Shown: piece by piece, positions 16,789 to 27,971 of the stretch
How the letters are laid out: each line of letters opens with the position of its first letter
How positions within the stretch are numbered: the stretch's first letter is position 1
NCBI RefSeq assembly: GCF_026341775.1
Contig: NZ_JAPEOB010000002.1
Span: 682,001 to 746,000, forward strand
DNA: 64,000 bases
DNA from: Streptomyces sp. NBC_00654
GTDB lineage: Bacteria; Actinomycetota; Actinomycetes; Streptomycetales; Streptomycetaceae
Direction: 5' to 3'
Position numbers and translations under genes: made by a program
The notes under the pieces: model-generated
Told to the model about the DNA's origin: nothing
The model's database searches: none
Seen by the model: only the letters and a program-made list of their open reading frames with translations

Positions 16789-17795
16789 GTGGGTTTCACT
16801 CCCGAGGGTTCGGTACGCCGGCGGCGCGGCCGGGACCGGTCGGCCGCGCCGAGTCCGACGGCGGCGATGACGATGACGCCTTGCACGGTCGATTCCAGGG
16901 CACCGGAGACCCCCTGGAGGTTGAGCAGCGTGAACAGGGCCTGGAGGGAGAAGGCCCCCGCCATCGCCCCGACGACGGAGCCCCGGCCACCGCCGAGCAG
17001 GACCCCGCCCAGCACGACGGCGGTGATCGCCTCGAACTCGTAGCCCCGGCCCGCCTGTGCGGAGACCCCGGAGAAGCCGCCGACGAGTACGGCGGCGAGG
17101 GCTGCCGCGACGCCGGAGAGGATGAAGGCGATGGTGCGGACGCGGGCGACCCGGACACCGGAGAGTCCGGCGGTCCGCTCGCTGTCGCCGGTGGCGATCA
17201 GGGTGCGGCCGAAGTCGGAGCGCATCAGCGCCACGGCGAGCAGCCCGGCGGCGAGGCAGGCGAGCACGGCCCAGGGCAGCCAGCCCAGCGCGGTGCCCCG
17301 GCCGAGCTGCCGGAACGCGGCGGGCAGGGCACCGTGCGGGGAGCCGCCCGTCCAGAAGAAGACGGCCCCTTCGAGGATCAGCATCATGCCGAGCGTGGTG
17401 ATGAAGGAGGGCACCCTGAGCAGGGTGGTGATCAGTCCGCTGACCAGTCCGGCCAGCGCCCCGGCGAGCAGCAGGGCAGCGGTGACCAGCGGCCAGGGCG
17501 CGCCGGGGAAGGAACCGTACAGTTCGGCCGCGACCACCACCCCGGCGGTCACGATCGCCCCCACGGAGAGGTCGAACTCGCCGCACACGATGACCAGATA
17601 CTGGCCCGCCGCGAGGATGACGAGGGGAGCCGCGCGCTTGACGAAGGCGAGGAAGCGGTCGGGTTCGTAGAATCCGGGGTCGGTGAGGGCGAGGGCGGCC
17701 AGCAGCACGGCGAGCAGCACACATACGGGGGTGCCGGTGCCCAGGGCGCGCAGGAGGCGGCGTCCAGCGGGCGCGGCCTCGGTGGCGGCGGTCAT
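16785..17795 (-). CDS. Sugar ABC transporter permease (RbsC type), second subunit
   Basis: A 336-residue integral membrane protein with about nine to ten hydrophobic segments. ILAAGQYLVIVCGEFDLSVG and LGMMLILEGAVFF are hallmarks of the CUT2 permease family, and AITAVVLGGVLLGGGRGSV is the conserved loop near the end that contacts the ATPase. ATG 17795 overlaps the stop of the previous permease (ATGA), and its own stop overlaps the binding-protein start. With 17792-18811 it should form the heteromeric channel. Confidence 0.92.
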   Translation of the reverse strand: MTAATEAAPAGRRLLRALGTGTPVCVLLAVLLAALALTDPGFYEPDRFLAFVKRAAPLVILAAGQYLVIVCGEFDLSVGAIVTAGVVVAAELYGSFPGAPWPLVTAALLLAGALAGLVSGLITTLLRVPSFITTLGMMLILEGAVFFWTGGSPHGALPAAFRQLGRGTALGWLPWAVLACLAAGLLAVALMRSDFGRTLIATGDSERTAGLSGVRVARVRTIAFILSGVAAALAAVLVGGFSGVSAQAGRGYEFEAITAVVLGGVLLGGGRGSVVGAMAGAFSLQALFTLLNLQGVSGALESTVQGVIVIAAVGLGAADRSRPRRRRTEPSGVKPT

Positions 17796-18811
17796 GCGGT
17801 CCTCCCCTGCGGGGCGCGGCGGCGCCCGGCGTACAGGGCGACCGCCGCGATGATGACGACGCCGCGGACGACGTTCTTGAAGAACGGGTCGACGGCGAGC
17901 TGGTTGAAGACGCTGTCGAGGACGGCGAGGACGAGGACACCGCCGAGGGTGCCCGCCACTCCCCCGCGTCCGCCGGCGAGTGCGGTGCCGCCGAGGACGA
18001 CGGCGGCGATGGACTCCAGGTCGTAGCGCGCCTCGGTGCCCGCCCAGGGGGCTCCGGCGCCCAGCCGGGCGGCGAGGAAGAGCGCGGCGGTGCCGACGCA
18101 GAGCGAGCACAGGACGTGGGCGGCGACGACGGTGCGGCGGGTGCGGACCCCGGAGAGCCGGGCGGCGTGCTCGTCGCCGCCGGTGGCGTACATGTGGTGG
18201 CCGAGCCGGGTGCGGCGGGTGACGGTCCAGATGACGACGGCGACGGCCAGGAGCAGGAAGACGGAGACCGGGACGGGTCCGACACGGTCGTAGCCCAGGC
18301 GCTGGAAGGAGGCGGGGACCTCGCCCGCGGGGCCGGTGTAGGTGTTCTCGATCCAGCCGCGCAGGATGAAGGCGGTGCCGAGGGTGGCGATGAAGGCGTT
18401 GACCTTCAGCCCGGTGACGATGAGGCCGTTGGCGAGTCCGACGGCGGCGGACAGGGCGAGGACGGCCAGGATCGCGACCAGGACGCTGCCGCTCCGCATG
18501 GTCTCGGCGGCGACCAGGGTGCCGAGGCTGATGAGGTAGGCGACCGAGAGGTCGAGCGATCCGGTGAGGATGACGACGGACTGGCCGACGGCGACGAGTC
18601 CCAGGGCGACGCAGTTCTGCAGGATGGCCACCGTGTTGGTGACGGTGAGGAAGTCCCCGCCCCGGGCGGCGACCACGATCCAGCCTAGTACGGTGACGGC
18701 GAGGGCGGCGAGCCAGACCCCGGTGACGGGGCCGGTGAGGCGCGGCCCGGCGGGTGTGCGCGGCCGGCCGCGCGTTTTCCCCGGTGTGGGGCCGGTCCGG
18801 ACCTCGGTCAT
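17792..18811 (-). CDS. Sugar ABC transporter permease (RbsC type), first subunit
   Basis: A 339-residue membrane protein. A Lys/Arg/Pro-rich cytoplasmic N-terminus (1-25) leads to hydrophobic helices. AVGQSVVILTGSLDLSVAYL, GTAFILRGWIENTYTG and SIAAVVLGGTALAGGRGGV are the CUT2 permease motifs. The start overlaps the ATPase stop (ATGA at 18808-18811). Two non-identical permeases in one CUT2 operon are usual where the channel is a heterodimer. Confidence 0.92.
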   Translation of the reverse strand: MTEVRTGPTPGKTRGRPRTPAGPRLTGPVTGVWLAALAVTVLGWIVVAARGGDFLTVTNTVAILQNCVALGLVAVGQSVVILTGSLDLSVAYLISLGTLVAAETMRSGSVLVAILAVLALSAAVGLANGLIVTGLKVNAFIATLGTAFILRGWIENTYTGPAGEVPASFQRLGYDRVGPVPVSVFLLLAVAVVIWTVTRRTRLGHHMYATGGDEHAARLSGVRTRRTVVAAHVLCSLCVGTAALFLAARLGAGAPWAGTEARYDLESIAAVVLGGTALAGGRGGVAGTLGGVLVLAVLDSVFNQLAVDPFFKNVVRGVVIIAAVALYAGRRRAPQGRTA

Positions 18812-20340
18812 GCGGCGTCCTCCTTCGGACGGCCGCCGCCGGTGGCGACACGCATGATGGCCTCTTCCGTCGCCCCGGCGGGCAGTTCACCTGCCGGGCG
18901 CCCGTCGGCCATGACGACGACGCGGTCGCTCATCCCGATCAGCTCCGGCAGTTCGGAGGAGATGATCAGTACGGCGAGGCCCTCGCGCGCCAGTTCCCGG
19001 ACGAGGGTGTGGATCGCCGCCTTGGCGCCGGCGTCGACGCCCCGGGTCGGTTCGTCGAAGAGCAGCACCCGTGGGCGGGCGGCGAGCCATTTGGCGATGA
19101 CAACCTTCTGCTGGTTGCCGCCGGAGAGGTACTGGACCTCCTGGTCCTCGCCGCGGGCCCGCAGGCGTACGCGTTCGAGCAGTGCGGTGACGGCGCGGCC
19201 CGCGGGCGGTCCGCCGCGGAGGGCTCCGGACCGGGCGGCTCCGGACCGGGCGGCTCCGGACCGGGCGGCTCCGGCGCGGGTGACGAGCAGGGCGTTGTCG
19301 CGGACGGACTGGCGCAGGGCGAGTCCTTCGCCCTTGCGGTCCTCGGTGACCAGGGCGATCCCGGCCCTGATGGCCTCGCGGGGGCGGGCCGGGCGCAGTG
19401 GTTCTCCGGCGACGGTCATGCTGCCGGCGGTGAAGGGGGCGGCGCCGAACAGCGCGCGGGCCAGGGATGTGCGCCCGGATCCCTGGAGTCCGGCGATACC
19501 GACGACCTCGCCGGCCCGGAGGGTCAGATCGATCCCGGATATATGGGAGTTGGCGCCGCCGCTGACGACGAGGACGGTGTCCCCCAGCTCCTCGGGGCGG
19601 GCCCGGGGCGGATAGTACGCGCCCAGTTCACGGCCGACCATGGCCCGTACGACGGTGCCGGGGTCGGTGTCGCGGGTGGTGAGGGTGGTGACGTGACGGC
19701 CGTCCTTGAGGACGGTGACGCGGTGGGAGAGGTCGAAGACCTCGGGCAACCGGTGGGAGATGTACAGGATGCCGAGCCCGCTCGCGGCCAGTCTGCGCAC
19801 CAGGGCGGACAGCCGTGCGACCTCGTGGCCGGCGAGCGGCGCGGTGGGTTCGTCCATGACCAGGACCCGTACGTCGGAGGCGAGGGCCTTGACGATCTCG
19901 ACGGTCTGCCTGCGGGCGACCGAGAGTTCCTGGACGGGGGTGCGCGGGGTGATCCCGGTTTCGTCGATCCGGGCCAGCAGTTCGGCCGTGCGGCGTTCCA
20001 TGGCGCGGCGGTCGACGAGACCGCGTCGGGTGGGTTCGCGGCCGAGGAAGACGTTCTCGGCGACCGTGCGGTGCGGCAGCAGCGCGAACTCCTGGTGGAT
20101 GATGCCGATCCCGGCGGCCTGTGCCTGCGCGGGGTGGCCGAAGGAGTGCGTGGTGCCGTCGAGAGTGATGGTGCCGGTGTCCGGTGTGTGCTCACCCGCG
20201 AGGATCTTCATCAGGGTGGATTTGCCCGCGCCGTTCTCGCCCACGAGGGCATGCACTTCACCGGCTTCGAGGTCGAGCCCCACATCGTGGAGCACACGGA
20301 CCCCGAGAAAGCTCTTGGACACGCCCTGCATCGTCAGCAT
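18808..20340 (-). CDS. Sugar ABC transporter ATP-binding protein (RbsA type, tandem NBDs)
   Basis: A 510-residue protein with two fused nucleotide-binding domains. The first (1-240) has a full Walker A (GENGAGKST), an LSVARRQ signature and Walker B VLVMDEPTAPL. The second (about 255-500) has a degenerate Walker A, GLQGSGRTS, but an intact LSGGNQQKV signature and VLLFDEPTRG. This asymmetry is normal for RbsA-like ATPases, where only one site hydrolyses ATP. The odd feature is a low-complexity insert in the second domain, three to four copies of AARSG/ARSG, encoded by a 15-bp tandem repeat at 19222-19281. It is the first gene of the six-gene operon, and its upstream region is shared with the ROK regulator. 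Confidence 0.93.
   Translation of the reverse strand: MLTMQGVSKSFLGVRVLHDVGLDLEAGEVHALVGENGAGKSTLMKILAGEHTPDTGTITLDGTTHSFGHPAQAQAAGIGIIHQEFALLPHRTVAENVFLGREPTRRGLVDRRAMERRTAELLARIDETGITPRTPVQELSVARRQTVEIVKALASDVRVLVMDEPTAPLAGHEVARLSALVRRLAASGLGILYISHRLPEVFDLSHRVTVLKDGRHVTTLTTRDTDPGTVVRAMVGRELGAYYPPRARPEELGDTVLVVSGGANSHISGIDLTLRAGEVVGIAGLQGSGRTSLARALFGAAPFTAGSMTVAGEPLRPARPREAIRAGIALVTEDRKGEGLALRQSVRDNALLVTRAGAARSGAARSGAARSGALRGGPPAGRAVTALLERVRLRARGEDQEVQYLSGGNQQKVVIAKWLAARPRVLLFDEPTRGVDAGAKAAIHTLVRELAREGLAVLIISSELPELIGMSDRVVVMADGRPAGELPAGATEEAIMRVATGGGRPKEDAA
19222..19281. repeat. 15-bp tandem repeat inside the RbsA-type ATPase gene
   Basis: GGCTCCGGACCGGGC occurs at 19222, 19237 and 19252, with a diverged fourth copy from 19267. 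The period is a multiple of three, so copy number can change without breaking the frame. It encodes an Ala-Ala-Arg-Ser-Gly repeat in a loop of the second nucleotide-binding domain. Confidence 0.85.
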
Positions 20341-20402
20341 CGACTGGCTCCTCGGTAAGCGGTCTGCAGAGCAGATTCGTGATGCACCTTTGACCTGTCA
20401 AG

Positions 20403-20437
20403 GGCTCAAGCAGCTTTATTTGCAAGGAAGTTGAGCC
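20403..20437. promoter_or_regulatory. Inverted repeat in the ATPase/ROK divergent region, candidate ROK operator
   Basis: GGCTCAA at 20403-20409 and TTGAGCC at 20431-20437 form an exact inverted repeat, with AT-rich sequence (CTTTATTTGC) between them, lying between the divergent starts at 20340 and 20494. ROK repressors often bind such A/T-cored inverted repeats. Confidence 0.4.
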
Positions 20438-20493
20438 TCACTTAGGCCGATGAACGAACAATTGAAGCCTTGTGAGCAGCGGAAGTCGTCCCT

Positions 20494-21711
20494 ATGGTGA
20501 CTGCCATGCCTTCGCCGTCGGTTCGCCTCTCCTCGACCGCCTCGAACTCCCCCGGCGAGGTGCTCGCCCTGATCAGTTCGGGGGCGGCCGCGACCCGCGC
20601 GGACATCGCCCGGATCACCGGCCTGGCCCGCTCGACGGTCTCCCAGCGGGTGGACGCGCTGATCGGGCACGGCTTCGTGGACGAGGACGCGGACGGTGGT
20701 TCCACCGGCGGCCGGCCACCGCGCAGGCTGGCGCTGCGGACAGCCGAGCACGCCGTGGCCGGAGTGGATCTGGGGGCCTCGCACTGCCGGGTGGCGCTGA
20801 TGGACATCGGCGGCACCATGCTCGCCGCCCAGGAGGATCCGCTGTCGATCGGTGACGGGCCGGACTCCGTCCTGCGCCATGTGGAGCGCACGCTGCGCAC
20901 CCTGCTGGCGGCGGCCGGGCGCGAGCCGGACACGCTGCGGTCGATCGGCGTGGGGGTGCCGGGGCCGGTGGAGTTCTCCACCGGGCGGCCGGTGGATCCG
21001 CCGATCATGCCGGGGTGGCACCAGTACCCGATCCCGGAGTTCTTCGCCGCCCGGTTCGGGGTGCGGGCGCTCGTCGACAACGATGTGAACGTGATGGCGC
21101 TGGCCGAGCAGCGGCGTGCCTTCCCCGACTGCCGCTATCTGCTGTACATCAAGGCCGGTACGGGGATCGGCTGCGGGATCGTCGCCGACGGCCTGCTGCA
21201 CCGGGGGGCGCAGGGCTGCGCCGGTGACATCGGTCATATCCGGGTCGCGGAGCTGGACGACCCGTGCCGGTGCGGCAATTCGGGCTGTCTGGAGGCGGTC
21301 GCGGGCGGGGCGTCACTGGCGGCGAAGCTGTCCGGTCTCGGGCTGGAGGCGACATCGGGCAGCGATGTGGTGCGGCTGGTGAAGTCCGGCAACCGGGACG
21401 CGGTACGGATGGTCCGTGAGGCGGGCAGGGCGGTGGGCGAGGTGCTGGCCGGTCTGGTGAACTTCTTCAACCCCGACACGGTCGTGCTGGGCGGCGCGCT
21501 GGCCGCCGTCCACGACCAGCTGCTCGCGGGGGTCCGGGAGGCGGTCTACCGGCGCTCGCACCCGCTGGCGACGCACGTGCTGCGGATCGAGCCGAGCCGG
21601 ACGGGCGAGAACGCGGCAGCGGTGGGGGCGGGGATCCTGGCGATCGAACACGCCCTGTCGGTGGAGCAGGTGGACCGGGTGGTGAGCGGGCGGAGCGCCG
21701 GCGTCCGCTGA
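20494..21711 (+). CDS. ROK family transcriptional regulator
   Basis: A 405-residue regulator. The N-terminal winged helix (about 15-75, ATRADIARITGLARSTVSQR) is followed by a sugar-kinase-like ROK domain with VDLGASHCR (phosphate-1 region), GVPGPVEF, YIKAGTGIGCGI and the zinc-binding PCRCGNSGCLEAVAG. These proteins repress sugar genes and are relieved by a sugar or sugar phosphate. Its divergent position makes the adjacent ABC/isomerase/ThuA operon the obvious target. ATG 20494 or ATG 20506 are both possible starts. The last eight codons (SGRSAGVR) are part of a 40-bp sequence repeated four more times after the stop codon. Confidence 0.9.
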   Translation: MVTAMPSPSVRLSSTASNSPGEVLALISSGAAATRADIARITGLARSTVSQRVDALIGHGFVDEDADGGSTGGRPPRRLALRTAEHAVAGVDLGASHCRVALMDIGGTMLAAQEDPLSIGDGPDSVLRHVERTLRTLLAAAGREPDTLRSIGVGVPGPVEFSTGRPVDPPIMPGWHQYPIPEFFAARFGVRALVDNDVNVMALAEQRRAFPDCRYLLYIKAGTGIGCGIVADGLLHRGAQGCAGDIGHIRVAELDDPCRCGNSGCLEAVAGGASLAAKLSGLGLEATSGSDVVRLVKSGNRDAVRMVREAGRAVGEVLAGLVNFFNPDTVVLGGALAAVHDQLLAGVREAVYRRSHPLATHVLRIEPSRTGENAAAVGAGILAIEHALSVEQVDRVVSGRSAGVR

Positions 21712-21875
21712 GGACCGGGCGGTGAGCGGGCCGGAGCACCTGCGCCCCCTACCGGAAGTGAGCGGGCGGAGCGCCGGCGTCCGCTGAGGACCGGGTGGTG
21801 AGCGGGCGAAGCACCTGCGCCCGCTGAGGACCGGGGGTGAGCGGGCCGGAGCGCCGAAGTCCGCCCGGGTCCGCC
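21682..21875. repeat. Five imperfect ~40-bp tandem copies spanning the 3' end of the ROK gene
   Basis: The unit starts GTGAGCGGGCGGAGC and continues GCCGGCGTCCGCTGAGGACC. Copies begin at 21682, 21722, 21758, 21798 and 21837, with spacings of 40, 36, 40 and 39. Copies 1 and 3 are nearly identical; copies 2 and 4 share the variant GAGCACCTGCGCCC. The first copy codes for the C-terminus and stop of the ROK protein; the rest is non-coding. Confidence 0.85.
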
Positions 21876-22328
21876 CCCACGCCCCGCCGCCGCTCGGCGC
21901 GGCCTCCGCTCCCCCTCCCCCTTCCTCCCGGCGCTCGCCTCCGGCTGCCTTCCGCACTCCCCCACGGGTTTTCCTCCACGCTCGGTGAAGCCCCTGTGAC
22001 CCTGCGGCGCACCGGTGCCGCCTCCCCTGCCCCGACAGGTGAAGCCCGCCACAGGACCTTCGTCACGTACGACTGCCGGTAGTAGCGGCGACACCGCTTT
22101 CGCTGTGCAATCAACCGATCAAAACGACCATTCCGCAAGATCTCACGATGAAGGGTAGTAAAGAGGGTCATTGCCTCCCCTCGTTCTGCCCGTTAACCAT
22201 GGATCCCGGCAAGCACCGAGAACGAGCCTGCGACCCACGCCTCCGGCGAACGCGGCCGGGCCATTCGGTACCTGCACCCCGCGCCGCCGAAGGCCGCCAC
22301 GCCCGTCCCCCACCGGAAGAGCTCCCGC
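21876..22328 (+). other. Upstream region of the transglycosylase gene
   Basis: After the tandem repeats there is a C-rich stretch (about 21876-22000). Then comes a less GC-rich block (about 22080-22200, containing GTGCAATCAACCGATCAAAA and AAGGGTAGTAAAGAGGGTC) that probably holds the promoter, and a leader of roughly 130 bases. I looked for a cyclic-di-AMP (ydaO) riboswitch, common before such genes in Streptomyces, and could not recognise its conserved core. A weak ribosome site (GGAAGAG) precedes ATG 22329. Confidence 0.45.
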
Positions 22329-23015
22329 ATGCCTCGCCTCAGCACCATCCGCACCATCCGCATCAACCGTTCGCAGAAGATCGCCGCCGCCGTGCTCGTC
22401 GCGACAGGCTCCGTCACCGCTCTCGCCGCCACCGGCGCGTCCGGTGACGCGCGGCCCGCGGCGGCGCACTCCTCCATCGACGTCAAGCCGGTCGCGGCCG
22501 CCGGAATACCGGCGACCGGCATCCAGGCGGCCAAGGACGCCGCGATCAAGGAGGCGGTGATCAAGGACGCGGCCGCCAAGAAGACCACGGCCGCGAAGAC
22601 GGAGGCCAAGAAGACCGCCGTCCTCAAGGCGCACACGTCCGAGCAGGCCGCCAACCGCTCCACCGACCGCAAGGCCGCCGCACCCACGCAGTACAAGAAC
22701 AACCTGGACGGCTGGATCCGCGAGTCGCTCGACATCATGAAGGCCAAGGGCATCCCCGGCTCCTACGAGGGGCTGCACCGCAACATCATGCGCGAGTCCA
22801 GCGGCAACCCGCACGCGGTCAACGACTGGGACATCAACGCCCGCAACGGCGTGCCCTCCAAGGGGCTGCTCCAGGTGATCCAGCCCACCTTCGACGCGTA
22901 CCACGTCAGCGGTACGCCGAAGAAGCTCACCGACCCGGTCGCCAACATCACCGCCGCGGCCAACTACGCCGCGGACCGTTACGGCTCGATCGACAACGTC
23001 GACTCGGCCTACTGA
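22329..23015 (+). CDS. Secreted lytic transglycosylase (SLT domain)
   Basis: A 228-residue exported protein. A basic signal peptide (1-48) is followed by an Ala/Lys-rich, probably helical spacer (about 60-115, with repeated AAKKT/EAKKT). The SLT catalytic domain runs from about 123 to 228. The presumed catalytic Glu156 lies in NIMRESSGNPHAVNDWD, followed by PSKGLLQVIQPTF and NITAAANYAADRYG, the GLLQ and AANYA motifs of family 1 transglycosylases. Such enzymes cleave the MurNAc-GlcNAc bond in peptidoglycan. It converges on a secreted amidase, so two cell-wall hydrolases lie back to back. Confidence 0.92.
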   Translation: MPRLSTIRTIRINRSQKIAAAVLVATGSVTALAATGASGDARPAAAHSSIDVKPVAAAGIPATGIQAAKDAAIKEAVIKDAAAKKTTAAKTEAKKTAVLKAHTSEQAANRSTDRKAAAPTQYKNNLDGWIRESLDIMKAKGIPGSYEGLHRNIMRESSGNPHAVNDWDINARNGVPSKGLLQVIQPTFDAYHVSGTPKKLTDPVANITAAANYAADRYGSIDNVDSAY

Positions 23016-23026
23016 GCCCCACCCGG

Positions 23027-23069
23027 CGCACGGCGGGAAGAGGCCACGCCCTCCCCGCCGCGCCGTGCG
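23027..23069. terminator. Shared hairpin between transglycosylase and amidase genes
   Basis: CGCACGGCGGG (23027-23037) pairs with CCCGCCG and CCGTGCG (23054-23069, with a 2-base bulge). The hairpin fills the 54-base gap between two convergent genes, so it can serve both. Confidence 0.65.
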
Positions 23070-24401
23070 TCACCGTACGCGGACCACATCCACGTCCGAC
23101 GCCCTCACGAAGCCGATCCGGTGTCCGATCTGGACCGTCACATACTTCTGTCCGCCCGTGAAGTAGGTGTGGTCGTAGGGCTTGGAGGAGTCGATCGTGG
23201 GCGCGTAGAAGTACCCGGTGGGCGCCTCGCCGCCACCCGGGAACGCCTGGCCCGCCTTGATCGTGTAGACCAGCGGACTGCCGACGACCGGCGACGCGTG
23301 GTCCTGCGGGTACTCGGACTTCTCCGGGTACGCCACCCCGTACACCGGGACCTCCGCCTTCCCGTCCTTGGGCCTCACCACATGACCGGCCGTCGGCGTG
23401 GTGACCCGGGCCCGGTCCGGGGTCTGGAGCCAGGCCTTCTTCCCGTACCACCAGATCGCCGTCCACCCCGGGGCCCGGCCGGCGACGACGGCCTGCTGGG
23501 TGGCACTGATCTTGCTGCCCCAGTCGGCGGCGCAGTTGGTGCCCGGGGAGCCGTCGGGGTGCAGACCCGGGTCGGCGAACAGCGGTGAGCCGGTGGACGG
23601 TTCGGTGTACAGCGGGACGGCGCTGCTCCCCTGGAGGGGCAGATCGGCACCCTTCTCGCAGTCGCGGAAGGCCTGCTTGTTCCGCTTGAAGTCCGGGCTG
23701 ACCGTGATGAGTTCGCCGTCCCTGGGGGCGGTCGGCACGGTGGGCCTGCCGAGGAGCGCCATGAAGCGGTTCCAGTCCCAGAAGGGGCCCGGGTCCCAGT
23801 GCATGTTCTTGGTCCCGGAGGCACTGGTGGGCGGGACGCCGTCGTGGCCGATGATGTGCTGCCGGTCCAGCGGAATGCCGTACTCGGCCGCCAGATGACG
23901 TACGAGCCTGGCTGTCGAGCGGTACATCTCGGGCGTGTACCACGTGGCGCCCTCGGCGGCGAAGCCCTCCTGCTCGATGCCGATCGAGTGGGTGTTGAGA
24001 TACCAGTTTCCGGCCTGCCAGGCGACGTCCTTGTTCTTGACCATCTGCGTGACGTGGCCGTCGGACGAGCGCACCACATAGTGGGCGGAGGTCTGCTTCA
24101 GCGGGTTCTGGAAGATCTTCAGTGTGGTGTCGAAGTCCACTTCGGTGTCATGCAGGACGATGAACTTGATCCTGTTGCTGTGCGGCCGGTCCGCGGTGTC
24201 GTAGTTGCCGTACGTCTCCTTGTCGGCCGGGTCGCCGGTCTGCTGATAGGCCGCCGGGACCCAGTCGCAGCCGAGACCGCGCGGGCACTCGGGCCGCACC
24301 CCGTCGGCACCCGCCGGGGCCGCCGGGGCGAGCAGGGCGGCGCTCAGCGCACCGGCCGCGGTCAGCGCGAGCGCGAGTCTGGTCCTCCGCTTGGACGTCA
24401 T
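23070..24401 (-). CDS. Secreted N-acetylmuramoyl-L-alanine amidase (Amidase_2 fold)
   Basis: A 443-residue exported protein. The signal peptide (1-32) ends near AGADG. The amidase_2/PGRP-like domain (about 60-235) has the zinc ligands in IVLHDTEVDFDTT and QHIIGHDGVPPTSAS, plus HYVVRSSDGHVTQMV and SIGIEQEGFA. The C-terminal half (about 250-443) is strand-rich and SH3-like, with YTIKAGQAFPGG and KYVTVQIGHRIGFVRASDVD, and may bind the wall. It cleaves the amide between MurNAc and the stem peptide. ATG 24401 follows AGAAGGG. Confidence 0.88.
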   Translation of the reverse strand: MTSKRRTRLALALTAAGALSAALLAPAAPAGADGVRPECPRGLGCDWVPAAYQQTGDPADKETYGNYDTADRPHSNRIKFIVLHDTEVDFDTTLKIFQNPLKQTSAHYVVRSSDGHVTQMVKNKDVAWQAGNWYLNTHSIGIEQEGFAAEGATWYTPEMYRSTARLVRHLAAEYGIPLDRQHIIGHDGVPPTSASGTKNMHWDPGPFWDWNRFMALLGRPTVPTAPRDGELITVSPDFKRNKQAFRDCEKGADLPLQGSSAVPLYTEPSTGSPLFADPGLHPDGSPGTNCAADWGSKISATQQAVVAGRAPGWTAIWWYGKKAWLQTPDRARVTTPTAGHVVRPKDGKAEVPVYGVAYPEKSEYPQDHASPVVGSPLVYTIKAGQAFPGGGEAPTGYFYAPTIDSSKPYDHTYFTGGQKYVTVQIGHRIGFVRASDVDVVRVR

Positions 24402-27285
<2,884 letters not shown>

Positions 27286-27363
27286 TCATCACCGGGCAGG
27301 CGGTGGCGCGCAGGCAGCCGAAAGCCGCCCGTCGCGGTGCGGGCGGCCGTGCGCAGGGACGTT

Positions 27364-27864
27364 TCAGCCTTGCTGGAAGAGCTCCGCCGGCAGCGGCTTC
27401 AGCAGCGCGTACAGGTCGTCGGTGATGGGCCGGTCCCAGCTGGCGATCGTGACGAGCACACCGTCACTGCGGTCGAACTGGACGCAGGCGATCCGGCTCT
27501 CGGAGAGCTTGACCCGGCGGACGATCAGCAGGTTGTCCCCCTGCATCACCGGGACGTCCTCGGTGCTCGTCACCTCGATCGGCTCGTCGTTCTCCAGGGC
27601 GAGCAGCAGCTGTGCCACCTCGAAGGGGACCTGGCCCTCCTCCGTCTCACGGGCGGGCGAGCCCGTCGGGAGGTTGCCGATGATCATGGCCGGGCCTCGT
27701 CCGCCGTACAGGTCGTAGCGGAGGAAGACGCCCTGACAGCTCCCGTCGGGAGCGGGAAGCAGACCCGCGCCGAGGTTTCCGGGCCAGTCCCCCGGATCCA
27801 TGGCCAGGACATCGAAGTCCGGGCCCGCGGGTGTGGCGGCGCTACGGCGGCGGAGGAAGGACAT
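27364..27864 (-). CDS. Conserved hypothetical protein
   Basis: A 166-residue soluble, acidic protein. It has no signal peptide or membrane segment. Visible sequence includes FDVLAMDPGDWPGNLGAG, VFLRYDLYGGRGPAMIIGNL, PVMQGDNLLIVRRVKL and VLVTIASWDRPITDDLYALL, with alternating hydrophobic strands as in a small alpha/beta domain. I do not recognise a characterised family. It sits between the fucosidase relic and the thiolase operon, facing the same way as both but separated from each. ATG 27864 is the only good start. Confidence 0.75.
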   Translation of the reverse strand: MSFLRRRSAATPAGPDFDVLAMDPGDWPGNLGAGLLPAPDGSCQGVFLRYDLYGGRGPAMIIGNLPTGSPARETEEGQVPFEVAQLLLALENDEPIEVTSTEDVPVMQGDNLLIVRRVKLSESRIACVQFDRSDGVLVTIASWDRPITDDLYALLKPLPAELFQQG

Positions 27865-27920
27865 GCGGACATGTTACGTGTCCCGGCTCACGTCGCGGAG
27901 CCGGGCCCGCGCGCACGGTG

Positions 27921-27954
27921 GGCGGCGGCGGGCACCGGGTGCCCCCGCCCGCCG
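27921..27954 (-). terminator. GC-rich hairpin after the thiolase operon
   Basis: GGCGGCGGGCAC can pair imperfectly with GTGCCCCCGCCCGCC around a CGGG loop. It lies 18 bases beyond the stop of the last thiolase-fold gene. Confidence 0.4.
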
Positions 27955-27971
27955 TGGGGCGCGCCGCTGTC

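Noticed and set aside
15824-18890. Very long fused frames (903 and 701 codons) across the transporter operon
   Set aside because: They join real genes to out-of-frame stretches of neighbouring genes; ATGA/GTGA overlaps mark the true boundaries.
22094-22328. Cyclic-di-AMP (ydaO) riboswitch before the transglycosylase gene
   Set aside because: Such riboswitches are common before Streptomyces cell-wall hydrolases, but I could not recognise the conserved core here. A covariance-model search would decide.
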